A DNA stretch of 34,536 nt from Campylobacterales bacterium (GCA_026994915.1 JALWPY010000198.1:1-34536); one strand, 5' to 3'; shown: positions 19,780 through 34,369, counted from the first letter of the stretch. The notes: generated by a model from the sequence alone, not told the origin. Made by a program: numbers and translations.

Positions 19780-19860
19780 GGCATCCTCATCTCGCCCATC
19801 GAAGCAGACGGCCGCCATCAGATAATTACCCGTTTCAACAAAAGCGGCGTCGAACGCTAA
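19780..19860 (+). pseudogene. Relic of the 3' end of pcm (diverged, with internal deletion)
   Basis: Encodes GILISPIEADGRHQIITRFNKSGVER*, matching the pcm C-terminus [20 protein letters not shown][...]KSGVER* (17848-17982) with about 57 nt missing. Confidence 0.85.
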
Positions 19861-19906
19861 AGCAAGACGCCCCCTTCAATTTTTCTGCGCCCTGTCCGAT
19901 ATTCAC

Positions 19907-19912
19907 TATAAT
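19907..19912 (+). promoter_or_regulatory. Predicted -10 element (TATAAT)
   Basis: TTCACTATAATATATTG, 24 nt upstream of ATG 19937. Confidence 0.5.
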
Positions 19913-19936
19913 ATATTGAATTTAAGGACGGGTTCC

Positions 19937-22228
19937 ATGTCTCTTCGCCTGCTCATACTTCTGCTTCTGGCTGCAACGACCTTGTTCGGCATAGAGAACC
20001 GCTACAACCTTTTCAAAAATCCCGGCTTCGAATCGGGTAAAACCGCATGGGATGCCGACAGCGAGACCAAACTCTCCCTCACATCCGACAGCCACAGCGG
20101 CAAAAAGGCACTCAGTTACACACAGGGCGGTATCGCCCAGAGTACCGACGCCGTACAGGGTATCGACGGTACGAAACGCTACATTCTCACAGGCTACTAC
20201 AAAAACAGAGGCAGCGTCGACGGCATCTGGATGGGTATGGGGTGTGCCGACGCGAACTGGAACGATCTGGGCGAATTTGAAATCGCCCTGCCCAACAGCT
20301 ACACCTACACCCCTTTCGCACTCCCCTTCACACCGCCCAAAGGGACCGCCTACATGACCTACTGGACATGGTCCGAAGCGCCGGGCGGGGGTAAAACTCT
20401 GCTCGACGACCTCGCACTCTACCCCGAAGGGGCCACGCCCGGAAACCGTCCGCCGCAACTCACCGCACCGGCACCGCAGAAAAACATGCTGGGCGATTCG
20501 GTCTCCCTCACACTCCAGGCGAGCGATCCCGACAACGACCCACTCATCTATGCCGTCACCGGCCTACCCGAAACGAGCGGCATCTATCTCGATCCTCTCA
20601 AAGGCACCTTCAGAGGAACCGCATCTCCCAAAGGCACCCACAACCTCAAGCTCTACGCGATCGACAACAGAGGGGGCGTCGCCGAACAGCCGCTGAAGTG
20701 GGAGATCACCGCCGCACCGCCCACACCGTGCAATATCCTGCAAAATCCCGGATTTGAAAAGAGTCTCCGGGGCTGGGATATCTACGGTGAAGAGACGGCA
20801 CGCGTCACCGACGCGCACACCGGCACCTACGCACTCTCCGTACATGAAGGGGGACTCGACCAGTTTTCACAAAAGATCACCACACCACCCGATACCTACG
20901 TATTTAACGGCTACTTCAAAGCCTCCGGAAAGATCAGCGGTGCATGGGTGGGCCTGACCTTCTACGACGCCAACTTCAAACGCCTCTTTTCACAGGAGAG
21001 TGCACTCAAACCCTCAACAGCGTGGCAGCGCTTCTCTGTCAACGCCACCGCAAACGACAAAACCCGCTATATTCAGGCATGGGTCTGGATGGAAGGAGAA
21101 GGCAAGATGCTCTTTGACGATCTGAAGCTGAGCACTTCGGCATGTTTTCCCTATGTGATCCCCTCCTCACTCCCTCCGGGAGGCATTCCCGTGGCCAAAG
21201 CGCCGCAGTTTGTCGTCATCGGTTTCGACGACAACACCAGAGCCGACGGTATCGACTGGGCGATCGATCTCTTCAAAAACCGCAAAAATCCCGACGGCAG
21301 CGATGCGAGAGTCTCATTCTATCTCAATACCAAAGGGCTGCATGAGTGGATCCAGGAGGATCCCGTCCAACTTCAGGCCGCAATGCAAAGACTTGCCAAA
21401 AGCGGTCATGAGATCGGCAACCACACCTACGGCCACCACAGCGACATCTATACCGACAACTGGGAGCGCTTTACCCAAAACATTATCCACCTGAGCAGAT
21501 CCGAATGGCGCACCAAGATCTCCGGAGCCAGCGACGACATCGTTGCCAAAGTCGGCTATCCACGCACCAAAATATACGGATTCCGCGCCCCCTATCTCAT
21601 CTACAACCGTGCGATGTTCCAGACACTCAAAGATCTCAACATGACCTACGACTGCTCGATCGAAGAGGGGTACGCCGAACGTTTCGACGGAACCAATTTC
21701 CGCTGGCCCTATCAACTCGATACCGGCTCCCCCGGCCACAAAGAGAACTGGTTCGGCAATCCGGAAAATCCCGATTCCGTGGCGATCGGGGCGATCCCCG
21801 GACTCTGGGAACTCCCCAACTGCGTGCTCATGATTCCCAAAAACAGCGAGTGTGCGAAGTACGGCATCAAAAAAGGACTCTGGCACAGGATGAAGAAGGA
21901 GCTCCCCTATCTGGACGGCCACAAAATCACCGGTTTCGACTACAACCTCTGGAGCGACGCGAAACTGAGCAAAGCGGAGGTGCTGGGCATCCTCAAATAC
22001 AACCTCGACCTCCGCCTCAAAGGCAACCGCGCCCCCTTCATGTTCGGTGCACACACCCAGTACTACACCGACGACTGGGCACAGGTAAATGCACCCAACG
22101 CCACCGTACAGCAGATGCGCGAAGCGATCACGGAGTTTGTCGACTATGCACTCAGCAAACCGCAGGTACGCATACGCCCCGCTATCGATATCATCAGATG
22201 GTGCCAGCATCCGGTTGCGCTGCCATAA
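19937..22228 (+). CDS. Modular secreted polysaccharide deacetylase (CBM-like / Ig-like / CBM-like / NodB domain)
   Basis: Signal peptide; two NPGFE...LLDDL/LFDDL CBM-like modules; SLTLQASDPDNDPLIYAVTGLP Ig-like domain; NodB motifs IGFDD, NHTYGHH, RAPYL. Start taken as ATG 19937 (AAGGACGG upstream). Confidence 0.85.
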   Translation: MSLRLLILLLLAATTLFGIENRYNLFKNPGFESGKTAWDADSETKLSLTSDSHSGKKALSYTQGGIAQSTDAVQGIDGTKRYILTGYYKNRGSVDGIWMGMGCADANWNDLGEFEIALPNSYTYTPFALPFTPPKGTAYMTYWTWSEAPGGGKTLLDDLALYPEGATPGNRPPQLTAPAPQKNMLGDSVSLTLQASDPDNDPLIYAVTGLPETSGIYLDPLKGTFRGTASPKGTHNLKLYAIDNRGGVAEQPLKWEITAAPPTPCNILQNPGFEKSLRGWDIYGEETARVTDAHTGTYALSVHEGGLDQFSQKITTPPDTYVFNGYFKASGKISGAWVGLTFYDANFKRLFSQESALKPSTAWQRFSVNATANDKTRYIQAWVWMEGEGKMLFDDLKLSTSACFPYVIPSSLPPGGIPVAKAPQFVVIGFDDNTRADGIDWAIDLFKNRKNPDGSDARVSFYLNTKGLHEWIQEDPVQLQAAMQRLAKSGHEIGNHTYGHHSDIYTDNWERFTQNIIHLSRSEWRTKISGASDDIVAKVGYPRTKIYGFRAPYLIYNRAMFQTLKDLNMTYDCSIEEGYAERFDGTNFRWPYQLDTGSPGHKENWFGNPENPDSVAIGAIPGLWELPNCVLMIPKNSECAKYGIKKGLWHRMKKELPYLDGHKITGFDYNLWSDAKLSKAEVLGILKYNLDLRLKGNRAPFMFGAHTQYYTDDWAQVNAPNATVQQMREAITEFVDYALSKPQVRIRPAIDIIRWCQHPVALP

Positions 22229-22259
22229 AGTTGAGAAGATAAAGATGAAAAGGAGAGAG

Positions 22260-22700
22260 ATGAAAGAGTTGACCATACTGCTGGCCACGATGCTGACCTT
22301 CGCGGCATGCGGAGGTACGGGCAACCATACCTCGCAATCGGAGATCGTCCCCGACACACACGCCAAACGCTATTTCGGAGCACTCGCGGGCGCGACCGTA
22401 TCGATCTACGCACTCGACGGAGAGCAGAAACGGCTGCTCTTTACCGAAACCACCTCTTCGGGTGAGACACTCGACGCCGTCGGCAACTTCGATCCGCACC
22501 TGCGCGACATGCAAAGAGAGGTGCGCTATCTCTACGAAGTGCACGGCGGAACCGATCTCGATGCGGATTGTGACGGTGTCATAGACGAGCATCCGGTGCC
22601 GAACACCAGAGTCTACCGCGCCGTCTACAAAAATTTCCGCCCGCAGGTCGCATGGTGGGGCACCCGCACCGCCGGAAACAGCGCCCCTTCTGAAAGGTAG
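22260..22700 (+). CDS. Short lipoprotein of unknown function
   Basis: MKELTILLATMLTFAACGG lipobox; AAGGAGAGAG RBS before ATG 22260; TDLDADCDGVIDEH Asp-rich segment. Confidence 0.65.
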   Translation: MKELTILLATMLTFAACGGTGNHTSQSEIVPDTHAKRYFGALAGATVSIYALDGEQKRLLFTETTSSGETLDAVGNFDPHLRDMQREVRYLYEVHGGTDLDADCDGVIDEHPVPNTRVYRAVYKNFRPQVAWWGTRTAGNSAPSER

Positions 22701-22759
22701 ACAACACAAGAAATATGGTATCGTAACGAAACGGCACAACGCCTTTCGGAGAAGATAGC

Positions 22760-23380
22760 ATGATCCACGAAAGCGGCCATCCGCTGATCAAATCGCTCGT
22801 CAATCACCTGCGCGACATACGCATCGACGCGCTGCGTTTCCGCCATCTGGTCATGGAGATCACGAGTCTGCTAGCTTATGAAGCCCTGACGGAAGCACCG
22901 CTTGTGCAAAGGGAGATTCCTACATGGCAGGGCGACTACAACGCGACACTGATCGACGAAGAAAAACTCCTCTTCGCCACGATTCTCAGAGCCGGGATGC
23001 CGATGCTCGAAGGGCTCGAGCGCCTCTTCGCACATGTTCCCTGCGGATTTCTGGCGATGCGACGCGACGAAGAGACGAAAGAGAGCATCCTCTACTACGA
23101 CCGCATACCGCCCTGTGAAGGCAAAACCGTCATGCTTGCCGATGTCATGGTCGCCACCGGAGGATCGCTCAGCGACGCGATCGATCTGATCAAGGCGAAA
23201 AACCCCGCCCGTATCGTCACACTCAACATCATCGGCGCACCGGAGGGGCTGGCACACATCATCCGCAAACATCCCGACGTCGATATCTTCATCGCACAGA
23301 TCGACGAAAAGCTCAACGCCGACAAATTCATCCTGCCGGGACTGGGAGATGCAGGAGACAGAAGCTACAACACCACCTAA
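22760..23380 (+). CDS. upp: Uracil phosphoribosyltransferase
   Basis: LRDIRIDALRFRHLVMEI, TILRAGMPMLEGL, MLADVMVATGGSLSDAI, FILPGLGDAGDRSYNT. Confidence 0.94.
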   Translation: MIHESGHPLIKSLVNHLRDIRIDALRFRHLVMEITSLLAYEALTEAPLVQREIPTWQGDYNATLIDEEKLLFATILRAGMPMLEGLERLFAHVPCGFLAMRRDEETKESILYYDRIPPCEGKTVMLADVMVATGGSLSDAIDLIKAKNPARIVTLNIIGAPEGLAHIIRKHPDVDIFIAQIDEKLNADKFILPGLGDAGDRSYNTT

Positions 23381-23389
23381 GGAAGCCAC

Positions 23390-23896
23390 ATGCGTGCACT
23401 CATCATCACCGATACCCTCTTCGAAGATTCGGAGCTTCAGGTCCCTTACGAGAGACTCCGCACCGAAGGGGTCGATGTCGATATCGCCGCACCCCAAAGC
23501 GGTGAGATCTGCGGCAAACACGGGCTCTGCATCAGACCCGATCTGACTCTTGAAGCGGTCGATCCCGCCCGTTACGATCTGCTCCTCCTTCCCGGGGGCA
23601 AAGCTCCCGAGAGACTCAAAAAGCTCCCAAAAGTACTCGATATCGTCAAGGCGTTTCAGCATGCGGGTAAACCGATCGCCGCCATTTGCCACGGGCCGCA
23701 GATCCTCGCCGCAGCAGGAATTTTGCGGGGCAGAAATGTCACCGCCTACCATGCCGTCCGGGAGGAGCTCGAAGCCGCCGGTGCACATTTTATCGATCAG
23801 GCGGTCGTCACCGACGGTAACCTGATCACATCCCGCACACCGCGTGATCTGGAAGCTTTTGTTTCGGAAATTTTAAAAGCGTTACAAGAGGGGTGA
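23390..23896 (+). CDS. DJ-1/PfpI family protein
   Basis: DLLLLPGGKAPERLKK and IAAICHGPQILAAAGIL (nucleophile-elbow Cys). Confidence 0.92.
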   Translation: MRALIITDTLFEDSELQVPYERLRTEGVDVDIAAPQSGEICGKHGLCIRPDLTLEAVDPARYDLLLLPGGKAPERLKKLPKVLDIVKAFQHAGKPIAAICHGPQILAAAGILRGRNVTAYHAVREELEAAGAHFIDQAVVTDGNLITSRTPRDLEAFVSEILKALQEG

Positions 23897-23905
23897 TCCC
23901 CCCTC
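23888..23905. terminator. Candidate bidirectional hairpin in the convergent gap
   Basis: GAGGGG-TGATCC-CCCCTC between convergent stops at 23896 and 23915; the pfpI stop codon lies in the loop. Confidence 0.4.
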
Positions 23906-23914
23906 CGCCTGGCG

Positions 23915-24430
23915 CTACTTCATCGTACTCTTGATCTGATCGACGAACTCGGTGATGTCGTCATGAAGGGCTTGCAGATCCTCTTCATGCTCCACCTCAT
24001 CCGCCAATATCTGGCTGACAATGTCGTAGGTGACGATATCTTTGTCTTTGGTCAGTTCGGCCAGTGCCGAATAGGTGTCTATCGCACACTGTTCGCCTTT
24101 GATCGCATCTTCCAAAATCGCCACGACATCGAAGTCCTGCGGCGCTTCGTAACCGCAGTTGGTATAGGTAAACCACTCCTGTGGACTCAGCAGCGGCGTA
24201 CCGCCCAGCTGTAAAATCCTCTGCGCCACCATATCGGCATGTCTGAGCTCATCTGCCGCATGCTGATCCAGCTCCGCGATCGCCGCATCTTTCATAATCC
24301 CTTTGATCACTTTGGACTCGATGTAGTACTGGTAGTAGGCCAGCCACTCATCCGCATACGCCTTGTTCAGCAGTCTGACCACCTCATCGATCTCGATCCC
24401 TTTGATGATTGCGTTGCCATGTTTTGCCAT
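23915..24430 (-). CDS. Ferritin-like protein, Dps-like (DPSL / thioferritin) type
   Basis: ADEWLAYYQYYIESKV, ADELRHADMVAQRI, KGEQCAIDTYSAL, ADEVEHEEDL ferroxidase-type ligands; cysteines in NCGYEAP and GEQCAI. Confidence 0.82.
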   Translation of the reverse strand: MAKHGNAIIKGIEIDEVVRLLNKAYADEWLAYYQYYIESKVIKGIMKDAAIAELDQHAADELRHADMVAQRILQLGGTPLLSPQEWFTYTNCGYEAPQDFDVVAILEDAIKGEQCAIDTYSALAELTKDKDIVTYDIVSQILADEVEHEEDLQALHDDITEFVDQIKSTMK

Positions 24431-24512
24431 CTTCTCTCCTTTTCTTAGTTTGGTTATTATTGGAAAATTTTTTTCTTTATCAAATTCTATAATAGTCTTG
24501 CTTAGACCGACA

Positions 24513-26786
<2,274 letters not shown>

Positions 26787-26809
26787 TGAAATAGTACAAT
26801 AGTCACACT

Positions 26810-26832
26810 TAAAAGAAAATTATTATCTTTTA
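26810..26832. promoter_or_regulatory. Inverted repeat, candidate PerR/Fur operator (central)
   Basis: TAAAAGA-AAATTATTA-TCTTTTA; core AAAATTATTAT resembles the PerR-box core ATAATNATTAT. Confidence 0.5.
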
Positions 26833-26922
26833 CAATATTTATCTATTTGCGAACTATTATTAATATTATTTTAAGAATCAGCGTGATATAGTACGGATAT
26901 ATAGGGGAAAAAGGGAAATAGT

Positions 26923-27324
26923 ATGCAAAAATATGAAAATCTGCTCAGAGAAAGCAAAATAAAAGTGACGCCACAGCGGCTTGCCATCGTGGAGGAACTC
27001 GACGGGCATGTCCACATGAGTATCGAAGAGTTGTACGAGGCGATCAAAAAGAAGTTTCCGTCGATCTCGCTGGCGACTGTCTACAAAAATATCAATGCGA
27101 TGATGGAACAGGGGTTCATTCAGGAGGTCAAAGTACCCGGGCAAAAATCAAAGTATGAACTCACCAAAAAGCCCCATTCGCATGTCGTCTGTGAAAGCTG
27201 TGGCAAAGTCGAAGATATCGATCTCGACCTGGAGAAGGTGACCCACCGTGCTGCCAATCTGAGTCACTACGAGATCAAAGAGAAGGCACTGGTGCTTACC
27301 GGTATCTGCCCTTCCTGCAAAGCG

Positions 27325-27330
<6 letters not shown>
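26923..27330 (+). CDS. perR: Fur family transcriptional regulator, PerR-like
   Basis: KVTPQRLAIVEEL, SLATVYKNINAMMEQG, PHSHVVCESCGKVEDID, GICPSCK; divergent from katG. Confidence 0.88.
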
Positions 27331-30599
<3,269 letters not shown>

Positions 30600-30607
30600 T
30601 TATATTT

Positions 30608-30613
30608 ATTATA
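30608..30613 (-). promoter_or_regulatory. Predicted -10 element for pyrG (TATAAT on minus strand)
   Basis: ATTATA on plus strand, about 36 nt upstream of the pyrG start. Confidence 0.45.
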
Positions 30614-30644
30614 CAGATGCGGGGCTAATATGAGGATTAAAAGA

Positions 30645-31328
30645 TTATGCCTTTTGGAAAATCAAAATAGTTTTATCACTCTCCTCCATCGAGAAAAGTG
30701 AAACATCTTGCATACCGATCAGCTTCATAGGTGAACGTGCCGCAACCTCATCGACACTGTGATAGTACTGCATGATCGTCGCTGACTCTCTGGTGTAACA
30801 GCTCCCTTTTTGTTCAAAATAGACGATATCCGTCTGCAGCACATCCTCCTCAAACTCCGCATCGATCGCCAGAAAGCACTCCTCTTCGTCGACATTCATG
30901 CTTCCCGCCGCCACTTCGGCAAAGCCGTGCCATGTGTTGATGTCGGCCAGAAAAATGCCACCCGGGTTCAGACGTGAAAAGACCTGCTCCAGAAACGGCT
31001 GTAACGTCTCTGCCTCCATGTAATTGAGCACGTCAGCCACCGCGACAATGGCATCGAAAGTTTCGCGGACCTCTTCCAGCCGGCAATGTCTGGCATCTAG
31101 CCCCTTTTCACAGGCGATCGCCACCATTTTGGCACTGATGTCGATTCCCGTTGCCCGGTATTTTTCACTCAGTTTCTGAAGCAGTTTGCCATTGCCGCAC
31201 CCGACATCCAGGATACTTTGTACATCGTATCCCTGTAACAGTTTCAGATAGTGCCGGTAGAGATTTTCATATGCTTCGTAAAAACCGATCATCGGTTCTA
31301 TTTTTGCATAAAGGTCCAGATTTTCCAC
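30645..31328 (-). CDS. Class I SAM-dependent methyltransferase
   Basis: SILDVGCGNGKLLQKLSEKYRATGIDISAKMVAIACEKGL; FDAIVAVADVLNYM; LNPGGIFLADINT. Confidence 0.88.
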   Translation of the reverse strand: MENLDLYAKIEPMIGFYEAYENLYRHYLKLLQGYDVQSILDVGCGNGKLLQKLSEKYRATGIDISAKMVAIACEKGLDARHCRLEEVRETFDAIVAVADVLNYMEAETLQPFLEQVFSRLNPGGIFLADINTWHGFAEVAAGSMNVDEEECFLAIDAEFEEDVLQTDIVYFEQKGSCYTRESATIMQYYHSVDEVAARSPMKLIGMQDVSLFSMEESDKTILIFQKA

Positions 31329-31366
31329 TTCAGCTCCTCTTCATATTTAACTGTTTTCATTGTATC

Positions 31367-31786
31367 ATGCAATCCAATATTTTACATAAGGTTTCAGACG
31401 TGCCTTTCTGGTCGATCATCTATCTTTTCGTACTTTTTCTCAGCGCTGTTTTCACTATCGTCATCAGTCCAAACAAATCGCCGTTCTATATTTTGGCGGA
31501 GCTTGTCAGCGGACTTTTCGCGATCATGTTCTTTCTCTTCCACTACGGGGTCATTCCCTACCCTTCGCATGTACTCACACCTCTGCTCATGCTGGGATTT
31601 ATCCTTTTTCAGGAGATCTGGGTCAACCGTGACCTCTACAACATGCTCTCACTTCAAAACATCCCTGAAGAGGAGCACAGGACGATGCTACTGATCGTAC
31701 CACTGACGACGATTCTCTTTCTCTCACCTTTCATCTGGGTAGTGGTGCAGGTTTTCAGACACTATGTCGCATTGAACTACTTTTAA
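31367..31786 (+). CDS. Small multi-pass membrane protein of unknown function
   Basis: Four hydrophobic helices; start taken as ATG 31367 because the upstream part of the track ORF overlaps the divergent methyltransferase gene. Confidence 0.65.
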   Translation: MQSNILHKVSDVPFWSIIYLFVLFLSAVFTIVISPNKSPFYILAELVSGLFAIMFFLFHYGVIPYPSHVLTPLLMLGFILFQEIWVNRDLYNMLSLQNIPEEEHRTMLLIVPLTTILFLSPFIWVVVQVFRHYVALNYF

Positions 31787-32325
31787 ACATCATCCAGACC
31801 GCGGACATGAAACGAGAAGCGGTGCAGATCGCACCGGCCGTTTTCCCGGATGCTTTCGACATGATTTTTCGTCCCGTACCCTTTGTGGTTTTTGAACCCA
31901 TACTGCGGATATCGGGCATCCAGCTCCACCATGTAACGGTCCCGGCTCACCTTGGCCAGAATACTCGCCGCACTCACTTCGGGCACCTTCTCATCTGCTT
32001 TTACTACCGCCTGCACACCCAAAATGCCGAAATTGGTATTGCCGTCCATAATCGCAAGCGGGGGAGAGAGCTTTTCCAGTATTCGCTCGATCGAATCGGC
32101 AATCGCCTGTGAAAGGCCGATAGCGTCGATCGTTTTGTTGTCTGTAAAGATGATCTCATAGTCACTCTCTGCAACGATCTTTGTGTAGAGCACCTCCCTT
32201 TGCGCTTCGCTCAGCTTTTTGGAGTCGTCGAGCCCGTCGATTTTACGGTGCAGAATCACCCCTGCCACCACCAGAGGCCCTGCCAGTGCTCCGCGCCCCG
32301 CTTCATCTATACCACACACCATCAT
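31783..32325 (-). CDS. rnhB: Ribonuclease HII
   Basis: VCGIDEAGRGALAGPLVVAGVIL, DDSKKLSEAQRE, SILAKVSRDRYM. Confidence 0.95.
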   Translation of the reverse strand: MMVCGIDEAGRGALAGPLVVAGVILHRKIDGLDDSKKLSEAQREVLYTKIVAESDYEIIFTDNKTIDAIGLSQAIADSIERILEKLSPPLAIMDGNTNFGILGVQAVVKADEKVPEVSAASILAKVSRDRYMVELDARYPQYGFKNHKGYGTKNHVESIRENGRCDLHRFSFHVRGLDDV

Positions 32326-32435
32326 CTGTTTCCTTTTTACCCAAAGCAGGCTTTTCTCATAACAAGACTACATGATCTTTCATTAAAAAATCTTTCTAAC
32401 CGATCCCTTCTCTAAAGAACAAGAAGGATGTGCCT

Positions 32436-33296
32436 ATGATACGGAGTGTTTATGCAAGTACAATAGTATTTCTCGGGTTGCTGCTCAGTGCATGTGGAGG
32501 CAGCAGTACCACGCCCCCGCAAAACCAGGCAACAGTGCCGATCAAAGAAGCGGGCAACACCGTCACGACCAATGGAACAAAGCAGCCCGGCAACACGACC
32601 GACACAAAGGCTGCAGAGAATGAGGAGAAAAAGCAGGAACTGCTCACCGGTCTGTCGACCAAAGCACCGGCAGAAGATGTCGCCGCTTCCGGAGATACAC
32701 TTTTTGTGGCGGAAGGAGACAAAGGCGTCGAAATCATCAGGATTGGCTATCATGACCGTATCGACCACGAACTCATCGGAATCATCACGGGTATCAACGC
32801 CACATCACTGCGGCTTTCAGAAGATCAAACGAGGCTCTATATTCAGAACAGAGAGGGCTACGTCAATATCTACGATATCAGCAACATCAACTCACCCAAA
32901 CGCATCAAAATCATGGCTGACACAGCCGTAGATCTCAGTCCCCGTACCAAAAACGGACTCTATGAATTTGTCGCAAAACAGGAAAAAGGATTTATCGTCT
33001 ATGATGTAAGCAACCCCTCCAATAAAAGCGAAGCAGCCGTCTATACACACTCACCCGCTTTTGAAATAGTTCTGATAGATCAGGATACCAAAGCACTTGT
33101 CGCTACCAAATCAGATGGCATCATACTGCTCGATATATCGGATATCGACCATATCAGAGAGATGGGCCATCATGCTATTGCAGGTGAGACACTCGGTGTT
33201 TCGGTCGACGAACAATCGGGATTGCTCTTCGTCGCCAACGGCACCAGAGGCGTGGGGGTCTTCAATCTCAACATCTTCCTGGATACTATGCGCTAA
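32436..33296 (+). CDS. LVIVD-repeat lipoprotein
   Basis: MIRSVYASTIVFLGLLLSACGG lipobox; FVAEGDKGVEIIRIG, YVNIYDISNINSPKRI, GFIVYDVSNPSNKSE and FVANGTRGVGVFNLN repeats. Confidence 0.72.
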   Translation: MIRSVYASTIVFLGLLLSACGGSSTTPPQNQATVPIKEAGNTVTTNGTKQPGNTTDTKAAENEEKKQELLTGLSTKAPAEDVAASGDTLFVAEGDKGVEIIRIGYHDRIDHELIGIITGINATSLRLSEDQTRLYIQNREGYVNIYDISNINSPKRIKIMADTAVDLSPRTKNGLYEFVAKQEKGFIVYDVSNPSNKSEAAVYTHSPAFEIVLIDQDTKALVATKSDGIILLDISDIDHIREMGHHAIAGETLGVSVDEQSGLLFVANGTRGVGVFNLNIFLDTMR

Positions 33297-34369
33297 AGCT
33301 GCAGTGCCCAGTCCCAGAAGGGGAGAAACTCGTAAGCGACCCCTCCCCGCTCAAAATTTCGGCGTGTACCCATCGTCACCGCCTGCACATGGCGCACGCC
33401 CAGCTCCGCAAACATCTTCTCCGCCTTCTGCAGACGTCTCTCGATCATCTCCGGTGTCAGAAAGGGGACGGAGAAGATCACCGTCTCCGTTTCGGGTATG
33501 TAAAAGTCGATCGTATCCAGATAATAGAGCTCCACACCCCGCTTGTAGAGTTCCAGAAAGAGCATGTTTTCGAACCGCCGGATGAAATCTTTCTCGAAAC
33601 TGAGCACACCACGCATTGCAAAATCTATCATATAGAGCTTCTTCTGCGTACTCTTCTGCCCAAACTTCTCGACCATGAAGATCACCTCTTCGTTGCGCAA
33701 CCGTTCGGTATAGGCGTAAAACTTGTCTTTGGAGATCTTGTAGTGCTTCTTGACAAGATTGAACATGGCATAGACAGAGACCAGCGTACTCTGTCGCAGG
33801 GCGTAGGTCTTGAGAATCTCGAGCTCGACCGGTGTCTCGTACCATGCACGCAATAGCTGCTGAAAACTCTGCACATACGCGAACTTCGAGACTCCCAGCA
33901 TCTGCGGAAAAGTACCGATGTTGGCAAACTGGCCGAAGAGCTGTTCCGCATCGCTGCCTCCCTTTTTGTCAAACGCAATGAACTCCTCGAAATCGAGTGG
34001 ATAGAGCGACACCTCATCGAACCCTTTGAGATGAAAATCCCTCTGACTCGTCGTGATGACGATTCTGGAGACTTTGGGGAGCGGAAAGGCGAAGTCGAGA
34101 TTTTCCAGTACCAGCAGTTCGATCGCCGGATGCGCCTCCAGAAAACGTTCCAGATGTGACGCGATCGTCGCATCGATGCGTATGTCGGCAAAATCGATAT
34201 AGAGAAACTGCTCTTTTTTGTAGGTGGAGAGCAGGTCGAAGATGAGATAGGTCTTACCGCTGTGGCGGGGTCCTTTGAGGATTATACGCTCACCCTGCAA
34301 CGCCACTTTACGCACCGTGAAAGCGATCTTTTTCACCTCCTGCTCATAGAGGATTTCGAGACGGTTCAT
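33293..34369 (-). CDS. AAA-type ATPase (DUF4143-like architecture)
   Basis: ILKGPRHSGKTYLIFDLL Walker A, ELLVLENLDFAF Walker B-like, SRIVITTSQRD sensor-like; C-terminal nuclease/DUF4143-like region. Confidence 0.75.
   Translation of the reverse strand: MNRLEILYEQEVKKIAFTVRKVALQGERIILKGPRHSGKTYLIFDLLSTYKKEQFLYIDFADIRIDATIASHLERFLEAHPAIELLVLENLDFAFPLPKVSRIVITTSQRDFHLKGFDEVSLYPLDFEEFIAFDKKGGSDAEQLFGQFANIGTFPQMLGVSKFAYVQSFQQLLRAWYETPVELEILKTYALRQSTLVSVYAMFNLVKKHYKISKDKFYAYTERLRNEEVIFMVEKFGQKSTQKKLYMIDFAMRGVLSFEKDFIRRFENMLFLELYKRGVELYYLDTIDFYIPETETVIFSVPFLTPEMIERRLQKAEKMFAELGVRHVQAVTMGTRRNFERGGVAYEFLPFWDWALQL

Noticed and set aside
19582-19818. 78-aa minus-strand ORF spanning the pcm relic
   Set aside because: Overlaps the lipoprotein 3' end antisense; no RBS or family support. 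The relic explains the region better.
21314-22366. 350-aa minus-strand ORF antisense to the deacetylase
   Set aside because: NodB motifs on the plus strand establish the coding strand.
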